From positions 1 to 29,739 of the IMG/VR virus record IMGVR_UViG_3300028393_000256: DNA of 29,739 nt, one strand, 5' to 3'. This document shows, piece by piece, positions 7,386 to 14,628 of the stretch. The translations under genes and the position numbers were made by a program. This DNA is from a virus. The stretch's first letter is position 1, and each line of letters starts with the position of its first letter. Under the pieces are notes generated by a model, which did not search any database, had not been told where the DNA came from, and saw only the letters and a program-made list of their open reading frames with translations.

Positions 7386-7723
7386 CAGTAGTACTAGGAA
7401 CAATCAAACCTCTACATGATAGAGTGTTTGTTAGCGACATGGAATTTGGCGATCAAAAAACTGCATCAGGGATTGTTATTCCAACTGCCAATGGTAAGCC
7501 ACAAGGTATTAGTCCGCGTTGGGGTCGAGTATGGGCGATTGGTCCAGACCAAAAAGATGTCCAAATTGGCGAGTGGGTGTTAGTTGAACACGGGCGATGG
7601 ACACGCACAGTCGAAGTAAAGCAAGAGGATGATTCTATCCTAGAAGTTCGAATGGTAGAAGCAGCCGCAATTATGATGAGTTCGGACGAAGAGCCAGAAG
7701 AACATATCTATCGAGCTAATTAA
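7382..7723 (+). CDS. GroES/gp31-like co-chaperonin
   Basis: The 113-residue product begins with IKPLHDRVFVSDME, the first strand motif of the Cpn10 family (GroES has IRPLHDRVIVKR). It keeps TASGIVIPT, the position of the mobile loop that docks on GroEL, and GRVWAIGPDQKDVQIGEWVLVEHG, matching the G..vAVG.G....G......VKVGD..L pattern. It is longer than GroES (97 aa), as is T4 gp31, which replaces host GroES to fold the capsid protein. No GroEL is in the window, so it should work with host GroEL. The ATGA overlap couples it to the preceding gene. Confidence 0.88.
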   Translation: MTVVLGTIKPLHDRVFVSDMEFGDQKTASGIVIPTANGKPQGISPRWGRVWAIGPDQKDVQIGEWVLVEHGRWTRTVEVKQEDDSILEVRMVEAAAIMMSSDEEPEEHIYRAN

Positions 7724-7726
7724 ATC

Positions 7727-7755
7727 TTGACCTAGAATAAATCCCATGTTATAAT
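7727..7755 (+). promoter_or_regulatory. sigma70 promoter giving a leaderless mRNA
   Basis: TTGACC (7727-7732), a 17-base spacer and consensus TATAAT (7750-7755). The ATG at 7761 is six bases past the -10, so transcription should start at or within a base of it. Confidence 0.82.
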
Positions 7756-7770
7756 TTAGCATGGGATTTA
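7738..7770. promoter_or_regulatory. 11-bp inverted repeat around the -10: operator or hairpin
   Basis: TAAATCCCATG (7738-7748) and CATGGGATTTA (7760-7770) are perfect inverted copies separated by 11 bases that contain the TATAAT box. The right arm includes the start codon of the next gene. A repressor bound here would block promoter and start together. Confidence 0.8.
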
Positions 7771-8003
7771 AATTTTCGTATAACATCACAAACGCGGCAC
7801 GTGAGATCAATGCTGCCGCATACGATGCTTCGGACATGAGGATAGATAGTTATCTTCAGTGGGGAGCAAAACAAGACCTTTACAGATTAAAGTGGATCCT
7901 TGAGGATGCACTAAAGCGTTGCCCCACCTTTGCTCCGGAAGAAGAATGGCTACGGGAACAAGAAAAGAAAAAAGTTATAAAGATTCTCAGCGATGATTTT
8001 TAA
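7761..8003 (+). CDS. small helical unknown protein (80 aa)
   Basis: The product begins MGFKFSYNITNAAREINAAA and is predicted to be helical and charged, with YLQWGAKQDLYRLKWILEDA in the centre and an EEEWLREQEKKKVIKIL tail. No family is recognised. It is first in a tight operon (7761-9031) and is read from a consensus promoter with a palindrome. No ribosome-binding site exists upstream of ATG 7761, in keeping with a leaderless transcript. It overlaps the next gene by 11 bases. Confidence 0.7.
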   Translation: MGFKFSYNITNAAREINAAAYDASDMRIDSYLQWGAKQDLYRLKWILEDALKRCPTFAPEEEWLREQEKKKVIKILSDDF

Positions 8004-8457
8004 TAAAATAAAACAACTAAAACAAGATGGGCTAACAATTGGTATTGTATTCAGTAGCTTTGATCTGTTTCACGCAGGGCATGTGGCCATGTTAGCTGAA
8101 GCCAAAAATCATTGTGACTACCTTATTGCCGCACTGCAAACTGATCCAACTATTGATCGCCCCGAAACAAAGAATCCCCCAATCCAAAGTATTGTAGAGC
8201 GACAAATACAAGTTAGTACTAATCGCAATGTGGATGAAGTTGTTGTTTATCAAACAGAAAAAGACCTCGAAGACCTATTGCTAATTCTGCCTGTTGATGT
8301 TAGAATATTAGGTGTAGAGTACGCAGACAAAGATTTTACAGGTAAAGATATTTGTAAAGCACGGGGCATCGAAATCGTGTATAACGGTAGAGATCATAGT
8401 TTTAGTTCATCAAGTCTACGCAAACGTGTAGCAGAAGCAGAAAGGATTAAGAAATGA
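7993..8457 (+). CDS. TagD-like nucleotidylyltransferase
   Basis: This 154-residue protein has the cytidylyltransferase-like fold: IVFSSFDLFHAGHVAML (about 19-35) provides the HxGH catalytic motif, LIAALQTDPT the second strand, and HSFSSSSLRKRV near the C-terminus the ISSTxIR nucleotide-binding motif. Glycerol-3-phosphate cytidylyltransferases (TagD) and HldE/RfaE C-terminal domains are close in length and motif order. These enzymes join CTP or ATP to a phosphorylated small molecule. The substrate cannot be told from sequence; phage use in modifying surface sugars or cofactors is possible. It starts within the end of the previous gene and overlaps the next by ATGA. Confidence 0.85.
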   Translation: MIFNKIKQLKQDGLTIGIVFSSFDLFHAGHVAMLAEAKNHCDYLIAALQTDPTIDRPETKNPPIQSIVERQIQVSTNRNVDEVVVYQTEKDLEDLLLILPVDVRILGVEYADKDFTGKDICKARGIEIVYNGRDHSFSSSSLRKRVAEAERIKK

Positions 8458-8828
8458 ATTATGCAACAGCATATGCAACAAAATCAATGGTAGAAGAAAA
8501 GTATGATTCAGACGTCCAAAAGCCTAAGAAGCGACAAGGTTGGATCAAACGTCTACTATCGCGTAGTAGAGATGATGAGGGAGCTAATATGAATAATATA
8601 GGGTTAACAGTAACTCCGGGCAGGTTGGATCGAGGCGATCCACAGATTGATCAACCAGAACGTGCTATTCAATTTACTGTCTACAATGCTAACGGTGGTC
8701 GTGTTGTTGAGACACGCCGCTATGATCGTCAGAAAGATCGTAGCCAAACTGGGCTGTATATTATTACCGGCGAACAAGACTTTGGTAAAGAGATTGATAA
8801 AATTATCACAATGGAAGCACTACGATGA
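8454..8828 (+). CDS. unknown protein (124 aa)
   Basis: The N-terminal third is basic (KKRQGWIKRLLSRSRDDEG). The rest forms a small beta-rich region with AIQFTVYNANGGRVVETRRY and GLYIITGEQDFGKEIDKIIT. No family is recognised. An internal ATG at 8589 (MNNIGLTVTP) precedes the folded part and could be a second start. It is coupled by ATGA overlaps on both sides in the operon leading to the clamp loader. Confidence 0.7.
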   Translation: MNYATAYATKSMVEEKYDSDVQKPKKRQGWIKRLLSRSRDDEGANMNNIGLTVTPGRLDRGDPQIDQPERAIQFTVYNANGGRVVETRRYDRQKDRSQTGLYIITGEQDFGKEIDKIITMEALR

Positions 8829-9031
8829 AAAGACTAATTAGCGATGTAGGTGGAATGAAAACATTCTTAGAGATCCGCGATCTCGAAACTCCTGCTAAAA
8901 TGAAATATCTTAGAGTATCTACATTCTATGATGGTGCTAAAGATCCTAATGGGGAACGCACACGGTTTGACATGTGTTTGGAAGAAGAACATTTCCAGAC
9001 CCTAAAGGACATTATCAATGACCTGTATTAA
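8825..9031 (+). CDS. unknown small protein upstream of clamp loader
   Basis: A 68-residue protein starting MKRLISDVGGMKTFLEIRDL and ending with an acidic helix (EEEHFQTLKDIINDLY). No known motif. It is the last gene of the 7761 operon, and the promoter for the clamp loader begins inside its 3' end. A link to DNA replication is suggested only by position. Confidence 0.65.
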   Translation: MKRLISDVGGMKTFLEIRDLETPAKMKYLRVSTFYDGAKDPNGERTRFDMCLEEEHFQTLKDIINDLY

Positions 9032-9049
9032 CGAAGGCTATAATATAAT
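9018..9049 (+). promoter_or_regulatory. probable promoter with double TATAAT
   Basis: TATAATATAAT (9039-9049) contains two overlapping perfect -10 boxes. The -35 side is weak (ATGACC at 9018-9023, spacing 15 or 20). TTAAC (9028-9032) and GTTAA (9056-9060) flank it symmetrically. An activator or sigma variant may be needed. Confidence 0.5.
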
Positions 9050-9078
9050 AGTAGTGTTAAATCAACAAAGGAAAAATT

Positions 9079-9999
9079 ATGAAGAAATTATGGGTCGAAG
9101 CGTATAGACCAAAAACAATTAAAGACTATGTGTTTAGAGATGCCGATCAACGAGCACAGGTAGAGTCGTGGGTTAAAGACGGCAGCATTCCACACTTGCT
9201 GTTCAGTGGTAGTGCAGGTATCGGCAAAACTACATTGGCTAGAGTACTGCTAAATGAATTAGGCATTGAGGAATTTGATATATTAGAAATTAACGCATCA
9301 CGTGAAAACAATGTAGACACAGTTCGCGATAAGATTGTTAATTTTGTACAGATGATTCCGTTTGGCCCATTTAAGGTTGTACTATTAGATGAGGCTGATT
9401 ATTTGACTCCTAATGCACAGGCTATCTTGCGTGGTGTTATGGAAACATACAGTAATCACAGCCGTTTCATTCTAACCTGTAATTACAAGAATAGAATCAT
9501 TCCTGCACTGCATAGTCGCTGTCAAGGTTTCCACATTGAGAAAACTGATCAAACAGAATTCACTGCTCGTGTTGCTACAATTCTTGTAGATGAAAATATC
9601 GATTTTGATCTCGACACATTAGACACTTATGTCAAAGCAACTTATCCTGATCTGCGTAAATGTATCAATACAGTTCAACAAAACGTTAATCAAGATAATG
9701 CTCTTGTTGCACCTAGGTCAATCGAAGGCACGGCCGACTATAAGATCGAAATGGTCGAACTGTTTAAAAAGGGCAAGATCAGAGAAGCACGTACACTAGT
9801 ATGTGCAAAGGCTCGCCCGGAAGAGATGGAAGAAATTTATCGTTGGATGTACGATAATATTGAACTGTTTGGAAAAACAGATGATACAATGGATCAAGCC
9901 ATTATCATCATTAAGCAAGGTCTAGTGGATCATACTATCTGTGCAGATAGTGAGATAAATTTAGCATCTACATTAATTAAACTAGCAAGACTGCAATAA
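9079..9999 (+). CDS. 44: sliding-clamp loader ATPase, T4 gp44-like
   Basis: The 306-residue AAA+ protein begins LWVEAYRPKTIKDYV, the typical start of clamp-loader subunits. It has Walker A GSAGIGKT (44-51), the DEAD Walker B (104-107), sensor-1 TCNYKNRI (133-140) and the SRC arginine-finger motif (146-148). The C-terminal helical region matches the collar of gp44/RfcS. In T4 four gp44 subunits and one gp62 load the gp45 clamp; neither partner is in this window, so they must lie elsewhere. An AAAGGA ribosome site lies just before the ATG. A bidirectional-looking hairpin and convergent phoH follow. Confidence 0.93.
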   Translation: MKKLWVEAYRPKTIKDYVFRDADQRAQVESWVKDGSIPHLLFSGSAGIGKTTLARVLLNELGIEEFDILEINASRENNVDTVRDKIVNFVQMIPFGPFKVVLLDEADYLTPNAQAILRGVMETYSNHSRFILTCNYKNRIIPALHSRCQGFHIEKTDQTEFTARVATILVDENIDFDLDTLDTYVKATYPDLRKCINTVQQNVNQDNALVAPRSIEGTADYKIEMVELFKKGKIREARTLVCAKARPEEMEEIYRWMYDNIELFGKTDDTMDQAIIIIKQGLVDHTICADSEINLASTLIKLARLQ

Positions 10000-10004
10000 A
10001 AAAA

Positions 10005-10048
10005 TAGAGCGAGCAACGAGGGGCAGGTTGATCGTTTTGCTCGCTCTA
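10005..10048 (-). terminator. phoH terminator between convergent genes
   Basis: TAGAGCGAGCAA (10005-10016) and TTGCTCGCTCTA (10037-10048) form a 12-bp perfect stem with a 20-base loop. Read on the minus strand it is followed by seven T residues (9998-10004), so it terminates phoH well. On the plus strand no T-run follows, so it is at best a weak stop for the clamp-loader transcript. Confidence 0.85.
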
Positions 10049-10055
10049 CGAGTCT

Positions 10056-10802
10056 TTACTCTTCGTTATAAATCTTCAAAATTTCTTTAACTACAGGGTG
10101 TCTTTCGACATCTTTAGTCTCAAATTCTGCTAGTCCGATCATACGATAATCACCTCCTCGGCCGTATAATTCGCAAAATTCTAGCAAACCGTTTTCCCGT
10201 GGTCGGTCAGCCTGATTTAAGTCTCCTGTAACTACCATTCTAGAATTATCTCCTATCCTGGTCAATAACATCTTCATCTGTGACGGTGTGGCATTCTGCA
10301 TTTCGTCAGCGATAACGAATGCATTTTTAAAAGTACGTCCACGCATATAAGCTAGCGGCGATATTTCAATCGCACCATCTTCCAGCATTTCTGCAACTTC
10401 TTTTGGATGATAGTATTCTTCGAATACATCAAATATCGGTCTGGTCCAGGGAGCCATCTTGGCATTCAAGTCCCCTGGTAAGAAACCATGTTCTTCATCA
10501 ACACTAACAGCTGGCCTTGTTACAATTATTTTACTAATCGTTCCCTCCTTAAACAATTTAATGGCCATTTGTACCGCAAGCATAGTCTTGCCTGTACCGG
10601 CAGGACCGATGGCAAATACAATATACTTTTTGGGATTTTTGAGTAGCTCTAAATAAGTTTCCTGGCTCAAGTTCCGTGGAACTATGTTGACTTCGCGCTT
10701 CTTTTTTAAGTAAGGCTTAATAGGAATTAAGTTACTGCTAACTCGCTCTTGGAATCGGGGATCCGGTTGGAAGTCCCGCTCTTTTCTTCTGGTTCTAGGC
10801 AA
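10056..10802 (-). CDS. phoH: PhoH-like ATPase
   Basis: The product has the PhoH P-loop order: FAIGPAGTGKTMLA (Walker A), IIVTRPAVSVDEEHGFLPGD, then GRTFKNAFVIADEMQNATPS (Walker B) and VVTGDLNQADRP. PhoH is widespread in marine and other environmental phages, with RNA-helicase/nuclease relatives in bacteria; its phage role is unsettled. I place the start at TTG 10802-10800 because AGGAGG sits five bases before it; a further upstream in-frame TTG at 10829 has no ribosome site. The start gives (M)PRTRRKERDFQ, 248 residues. It is alone on the minus strand in this part, with a TAAATA box 36 bases upstream and a strong terminator after it. Confidence 0.95.
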   Translation of the reverse strand: MPRTRRKERDFQPDPRFQERVSSNLIPIKPYLKKKREVNIVPRNLSQETYLELLKNPKKYIVFAIGPAGTGKTMLAVQMAIKLFKEGTISKIIVTRPAVSVDEEHGFLPGDLNAKMAPWTRPIFDVFEEYYHPKEVAEMLEDGAIEISPLAYMRGRTFKNAFVIADEMQNATPSQMKMLLTRIGDNSRMVVTGDLNQADRPRENGLLEFCELYGRGGDYRMIGLAEFETKDVERHPVVKEILKIYNEE

Positions 10803-10838
10803 ATTTACCTCCTGATCAAAGTGAATCAACCTGCAAAG

Positions 10839-10844
10839 TATTTA
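10839..10844 (-). promoter_or_regulatory. TAAATA box, putative late promoter for phoH
   Basis: TAAATAC on the minus strand, 36 bases upstream of the TTG start. The minus-strand TTGACT 12 bases before it lacks a correctly spaced -10. Confidence 0.4.
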
Positions 10845-10904
10845 CGACCAAAGTCAAAATCAGTCCTGAAACAGGCCAAAAACGGCTCCCTGGTATCTTT
10901 TAGC

Positions 10905-10910
10905 TAAATA
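10905..10910 (+). promoter_or_regulatory. TAAATA box, putative late promoter
   Basis: TAAATA 19 bases upstream of the ATG at 10930. With the minus-strand box at 10839-10844 it makes a second divergent pair of late-type boxes. Confidence 0.45.
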
Positions 10911-10929
10911 TTTCATAAAGAGAAAAATT

Positions 10930-11460
10930 ATGCCTGATATAATTGATGTTATTAAAAATTTACAAACACTTAGCGAGAATAACTCTGCATTTAAAGTACT
11001 AAAAGACTTCGAACGAGTACTCGACGAGTTGGACATCTACGTCTTTAAAAACTGGGAAGACGGTGAAATTGTCACAGGTCCCGATGTTGATCGTTATGCA
11101 GTGACCTGCAAGTTGATGTGGGATCGCAAGCATATGCCCGATCCAGAAGGTGGTAAGAGATTGAACGACTACGGTTGTAAAGTTGTATATGCCAAAGAAG
11201 AAATCATGGTCCCACGTAAGATCAAAGAACCAGGTGATTTCCGACCTGGCACTAAAAAAGGAAAAATTGACGCACATCCTATTTGGACTGTGACAATTAC
11301 CATGCCTAAGAAATTAATGCAAGATGTTAATATAGGCAAAGATAACAAAGAAAATAATAGAATGGCCGAATTAATGAAATACAGCACAACTGAAATAAAT
11401 GCTGACACCGCAGCACAGGAGGCGCCGACAGATGTATCAGCACAACAACCAACAACTTAA
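10930..11460 (+). CDS. conserved phage protein, probably structural
   Basis: A 176-residue protein starting MPDIIDVIKNLQTLSENNSA. It has an N-terminal helical part and a central beta-rich region (VDRYAVTCKLMWDRKHMPDP, then GCKVVYAKEEIMVPRKI and WTVTITMPKKLM), and a disordered Thr/Ala/Gln tail. I recognise no named family, but the pair with the next gene looks like the paired virion genes of T4-like phages (recall only). It overlaps the following gene by 29 bases; that gene's ribosome site lies within its coding sequence. Confidence 0.7.
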   Translation: MPDIIDVIKNLQTLSENNSAFKVLKDFERVLDELDIYVFKNWEDGEIVTGPDVDRYAVTCKLMWDRKHMPDPEGGKRLNDYGCKVVYAKEEIMVPRKIKEPGDFRPGTKKGKIDAHPIWTVTITMPKKLMQDVNIGKDNKENNRMAELMKYSTTEINADTAAQEAPTDVSAQQPTT

Positions 11461-12187
11461 TGAAGGCCTTAGATCCGGAGATCTAAAAGACTACGTATCC
11501 GAAATCTTTACTGTAGATAGATACAGTAGCAAAATGGGTGAGGATCAAGACATTGTCGTCCTAGGTTTCCGTGTAAAGGAAAAGAATCCAGCAGTTGATA
11601 TGATGGAATTTATTGAGAAAGGTTATCCTTTTATTTTAGATGCAGATGTCAGTGCCGGAGAAGAACATGACGGACAGTATCAAGTATTTGTCGAAATTCA
11701 AAGGACTCCTCAATTAGCTGAACAAATGAGAGAATTGCTAAGAGGTATTGGACAATTAGCTGATAATCGTAATTGGCGGTTTCGTTATCAAACAGCTCCG
11801 GAAAGTGTAGAATTTAATGAAGATTCTGTTGTTAAAAATATTCCATTAACCAAAGAAGACTATCAAGCAAAAGTACTCGCTATTAAAGAAAGTGATGTTA
11901 AAGAATTCTTTAATCAAGGTGCTACAGATTTAACCCTAGATGAAAATAATACAATAACTTTTACCAAACCATATGCGGGTGATATTAGTGCAAAGTTTAT
12001 TGCAATTGGTGAGTATGAGGATGTTAAAGACAGTGTTCCTGGTAAATTAAGTTTAGATGAGTCTAGTCAATGCCAGATGCTCTTTTTGAACAAATTTTTA
12101 GGCAACTACGATATCAACAAAATGGGTAATAAATTTTTAATTAGAAACGGAAGCAAGGCTGTTGTAATCGAAAAGGATCGTTGGTAA
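11432..12187 (+). CDS. probable virion protein with QLNEG leader
   Basis: The start at ATG 11432 is fixed by AGGAGG at 11417-11422; the in-frame ATG at 11399 lacks such a site. The 251-residue product begins MYQHNNQQLNEGLRSGDLKD. LNE/G fits the T4 prohead-protease rule (Leu/Ile-x-Glu, then a small residue), so the first ten residues may be removed in the capsid. The remainder is acidic and mixed alpha/beta (QDIVVLGFRVKEKNPAVDMM, GQYQVFVEIQRTPQLAEQMR). Function unknown. Its stop shares bases with the ATG of the spanin-like gene (TAATG). Confidence 0.72.
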   Translation: MYQHNNQQLNEGLRSGDLKDYVSEIFTVDRYSSKMGEDQDIVVLGFRVKEKNPAVDMMEFIEKGYPFILDADVSAGEEHDGQYQVFVEIQRTPQLAEQMRELLRGIGQLADNRNWRFRYQTAPESVEFNEDSVVKNIPLTKEDYQAKVLAIKESDVKEFFNQGATDLTLDENNTITFTKPYAGDISAKFIAIGEYEDVKDSVPGKLSLDESSQCQMLFLNKFLGNYDINKMGNKFLIRNGSKAVVIEKDRW

Positions 12188-12621
12188 TGTGGCTACTATC
12201 TTTTTTGCCTGACTTTGTTTGGCACCTATTAACTGTGGCAGGTATTGTTGCAGTAGGAGCAGCACTATTATTAAAAAATATTCCTCTTGTCAGTAGCTAC
12301 AGAATTCCCTTACAATACGGTGGCATAGCCGCTGTGCTACTTGGCATTTGGATGGAAGGTGGGATGGCCAATGAAGCAAAATGGCAAGCTCGTGTTAAAG
12401 AACTAGAAGCTAAGATTGCAGTTGCTGAAGAAAAGAGCAAAGAAGAAAATGTAAAAATTGTTAACAAGGTTGTAACAAAAACAGAATACTACAAACAGCG
12501 TGGCAACGACATTGTTCAATATGTAGATCGAGAAATTACAAAATACGACAACACTTGTCCAGTGCCTAAAGAAGTAGTCAAGGCACATAACGATGCTGCG
12601 ACACCAGGAGACAAGAAATGA
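12187..12621 (+). CDS. inner-membrane spanin (Rz-like)
   Basis: The 144-residue product has hydrophobic segments at about 5-30 (LPDFVWHLLTVAGIVAVGAA) and 42-56 (YGGIAAVLLGIWME), then a long coiled coil (KWQARVKELEAKIAVAEEKS and on) and a soluble tail with one Cys (TCPVPKEV). This is the layout of i-spanins, which span the periplasm and, with an outer-membrane lipoprotein, fuse the membranes in the last step of Gram-negative lysis. ATG 12187 is chosen over the TTG at 12181, which adds two residues. The next gene is the lipoprotein partner, overlapping by ATGA. Confidence 0.8.
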   Translation: MWLLSFLPDFVWHLLTVAGIVAVGAALLLKNIPLVSSYRIPLQYGGIAAVLLGIWMEGGMANEAKWQARVKELEAKIAVAEEKSKEENVKIVNKVVTKTEYYKQRGNDIVQYVDREITKYDNTCPVPKEVVKAHNDAATPGDKK

Positions 12622-12881
12622 AATATTATATCATTGCACTGTTACTGTGTTTAACAGGATGTACATCTGTTCCTGTTGCACGTAAGTTTCCAGAAGTACC
12701 TAATGTATTAATGGAAAAATGTCCACAGTTAAAAACTATCGATACAGAAACAACAGTCTTTAGCGTACTGACAAAAACTGTGGTACAAAACTATACTACC
12801 TATTACGAATGTGCAGTCAAGAATGATGCATGGATAGAATGGTATCAAATACAAAAACATATTTTTGAAGAGGTAAAATAA
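12618..12881 (+). CDS. outer-membrane spanin lipoprotein (Rz1-like)
   Basis: An 87-residue protein starting MKYYIIALLLCLTGCTSVPV. LTGC is a lipobox: signal peptidase II would cut before Cys15, and Ser at +3 does not hold the lipoprotein in the inner membrane. The mature part has two further Cys residues, which may pair. Size, lipobox and place directly behind the coiled-coil membrane protein identify an o-spanin or LysC-type partner. It is coupled to the neighbours on both sides (ATGA and TAATG). Confidence 0.82.
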   Translation: MKYYIIALLLCLTGCTSVPVARKFPEVPNVLMEKCPQLKTIDTETTVFSVLTKTVVQNYTTYYECAVKNDAWIEWYQIQKHIFEEVK

Positions 12882-13504
12882 TGGCAGATTTTATTTTGAG
12901 CAAGTCTCAATTAGCACAACTATTACCAGGAAATCCCTATTTGGATTTTTGGTATCACGCCTTAGAACAAGCGTTGCCAGATTATGATATCAATACTCCA
13001 CCTCGAGTAGCAGCATTCATGGCACAATGTGCTCACGAGAGTGGTGGTTTTCGTGCATTAAAAGAAAACTTAAACTACAAGGCAGCAAGCCTACGCCGTG
13101 TATTTCCTAAGTATTTCCCCAACGATGATATTGCTAATCAATATGCAGGCAAACAGGAAATGATTGCCAACCGTGTATATGGGGGACGCATGGGCAACGG
13201 TCCAGAAGAATCTGGTGACGGATATCGCTACTGCGGTCGTGGTCTAATCCAATTAACTGGTCGTAGCAATTACCAAGCATTTGCTGACAGTATCGAAACA
13301 CACATCGATGATTTGCCAGAATATCTAGCAACTTTTGAAGGGGCAGCACAGTCAGCCTGCTGGTTTTGGGAAAGCAACAATCTAAACCAATTTGCTGACA
13401 AGGGCGATATTCTAACAATGACCAAACGTATCAATGGCGGCACTATTGGACTTTCTGATAGAGAGGCTCATTATACACATGCGCTACACGTAATGGGAGC
13501 ATAA
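12881..13504 (+). CDS. endolysin, glycoside hydrolase family 19
   Basis: This 207-residue enzyme carries family-19 chitinase/lysozyme motifs: FMAQCAHESGGFRAL with the catalytic acid Glu (about residue 51), YGGRMGNGPEESGDGYRYCG, GRGLIQLTGRSNYQAF and WFWESNNLNQFAD, MTKRINGG. Phage members cut the glycan strands of peptidoglycan. No signal peptide is present, so release should depend on a holin. Its place after the two spanin genes and before a two-helix membrane protein forms a complete lysis cassette. Confidence 0.92.
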   Translation: MADFILSKSQLAQLLPGNPYLDFWYHALEQALPDYDINTPPRVAAFMAQCAHESGGFRALKENLNYKAASLRRVFPKYFPNDDIANQYAGKQEMIANRVYGGRMGNGPEESGDGYRYCGRGLIQLTGRSNYQAFADSIETHIDDLPEYLATFEGAAQSACWFWESNNLNQFADKGDILTMTKRINGGTIGLSDREAHYTHALHVMGA

Positions 13505-13508
13505 TTTT

Positions 13509-13823
13509 ATGACAGATCACAAACTAGTTAAATATATACTACTATTATTAGTATTACCCTTAGGATTGGCAATGTGTAGTGGCGATAGATTCCGCTACCC
13601 ATGTCAGGACCCGGCAAACTGGGATAAAGATTTTTGTAAGCCGCCAATTTGCGATGTCACAAGAACTTGCCCAGAACATATTTTTAAAGGTCAACGTGAC
13701 CCAAGATTAGGACCACCAAAAGATGGACAACCTCAAACACCTACTCAAAACTTTGCGGCACCGAGTGCTGCACCGAGTGCATGTGTGGCACAACCAACAC
13801 AAGGAGCAAACTGTGGAAAATAA
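13509..13823 (+). CDS. exported Cys/Pro-rich protein
   Basis: A 104-residue protein beginning MTDHKLVKYILLLLVLPLGL, followed by AMCSGDRFRYPCQDPANWDK. The N-terminal hydrophobic segment is a signal sequence or anchor, and LAMC could be a lipobox. The mature region has eight Cys residues (PCQDP, FCKPPICD, TCPEH, SACVA, ANCGK), suggesting disulphides in the periplasm, and a Pro/Ala/Gln-rich end. It lies between the endolysin and the putative holin, so a lysis accessory role is likely but not shown. Confidence 0.7.
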   Translation: MTDHKLVKYILLLLVLPLGLAMCSGDRFRYPCQDPANWDKDFCKPPICDVTRTCPEHIFKGQRDPRLGPPKDGQPQTPTQNFAAPSAAPSACVAQPTQGANCGK

Positions 13824-14382
13824 TAAAACCCCTATGATTTATACTGAAGAGCAGCTAATGGCTCGACTAAAATTCTTTATCGGCATTTGTCTATCATTGA
13901 CATTGTTTGGCATTGTATTTGTTGTATTGTATTCACTGATTTTTGTAACACAACCACTTAACGCAATTAGTCCAATTGACTCTAAATTCTTTGAACTTAT
14001 TATCCCAATTGCCACATTTTTAACAGGTACACTATCTGGTATTATGTTAGCGAGCCCAGGCGATAAAGAAGCACAGTCTATGGCATTAAAGGCAGCAAAC
14101 TCGGGATGGGAGCGTCCACCAAACCCAACACCGACTAACGGAGGATCATCAAATGGCGGATTCGGTTCAACAACACCAACAACAGGATTTGCGAGCGGGG
14201 CAACAACACTTGGCGCACCGTCAGCAGGATTTGGTGCAGCACCAGGGGGCTTCGGTTCTCCAGCACCAGCAGCAGGCTTTGGTAGCAGTGCAGGATTTGG
14301 AGCGCCAGCGGCTACACCAGCAGTCGTGGCAGGATTTGGAGGAAAGCCAGCACCAGCGCCAGCACCTCAACCAGCAATTTAA
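13813..14382 (+). CDS. holin-like protein with FG-rich tail
   Basis: I set the start at GTG 13813 because AAGGAG lies at 13801-13806, six bases upstream; ATG 13834 is the alternative. Of 189 residues the first half holds two transmembrane helices (FFIGICLSLTLFGIVFVVLY and about LIIPIATFLTGTLSGIMLAS). The second half is low-complexity Gly/Ala/Pro/Thr with some ten Phe-Gly dipeptides (GGFGSTTP, AGFGAAPGGFGSPAPAAGFG). Neighbouring spanins and endolysin make a holin the best guess. The FG-rich tail recalls phase-separating FG repeats of nucleoporins, an analogy only. It overlaps the preceding gene by 11 bases. Confidence 0.7.
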   Translation: MENNKTPMIYTEEQLMARLKFFIGICLSLTLFGIVFVVLYSLIFVTQPLNAISPIDSKFFELIIPIATFLTGTLSGIMLASPGDKEAQSMALKAANSGWERPPNPTPTNGGSSNGGFGSTTPTTGFASGATTLGAPSAGFGAAPGGFGSPAPAAGFGSSAGFGAPAATPAVVAGFGGKPAPAPAPQPAI

Positions 14383-14393
14383 AGGAAATTAAA

Positions 14394-14594
14394 ATGAAAA
14401 AATTATTAGTAGCATTATTAGCAACAGCATTTGTTGGAATGGCATTTGCCGAAGCAGAAAAGAAAGAAGTATGCCATGACAAAATGGACAAAGCAGGTAA
14501 GCCAGTTATGAAAGATGGTAAAGCTGTACAAGAATGCAAAGTAGTCAAAGTGCATAAAAAATTAGAGGGAACAGAAGTTCCAGTTAAGAAATAA
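14394..14594 (+). CDS. small periplasmic protein, host-like
   Basis: A 66-residue protein with a clean signal peptide, MKKLLVALLATAFVGMAFA, cut after AFA. The mature 47 residues are basic, with two Cys and the segment CHDKMDKAGKPVMKDGKAVQ, ending KKLEGTEVPVKK. From memory this looks like small exported proteins of betaproteobacteria rather than a phage family, so it may be a captured host gene; this is inference. AAGGAAATTAAA before the ATG is a good ribosome site. It is followed by the terminator-like hairpin at 14612-14644. Confidence 0.75.
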   Translation: MKKLLVALLATAFVGMAFAEAEKKEVCHDKMDKAGKPVMKDGKAVQECKVVKVHKKLEGTEVPVKK

Positions 14595-14599
14595 AAGTC

Positions 14600-14628
14600 T
14601 TGACATCACCCAAAGGGTATAGTATAAT
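14600..14628 (+). promoter_or_regulatory. consensus sigma70 promoter for dnaJ-clp
   Basis: Perfect TTGACA (14600-14605), a 17-base spacer and perfect TATAAT (14623-14628). Expected transcription start is near 14635, giving a leader of about 15 bases without a clear ribosome site before ATG 14650. Confidence 0.88.

Noticed and set aside
14153-14392. Gln/His/Leu-rich frame over the FG-rich tail
   Set aside because: Out-of-frame translation of the Gly/Ala/Pro repeat DNA.
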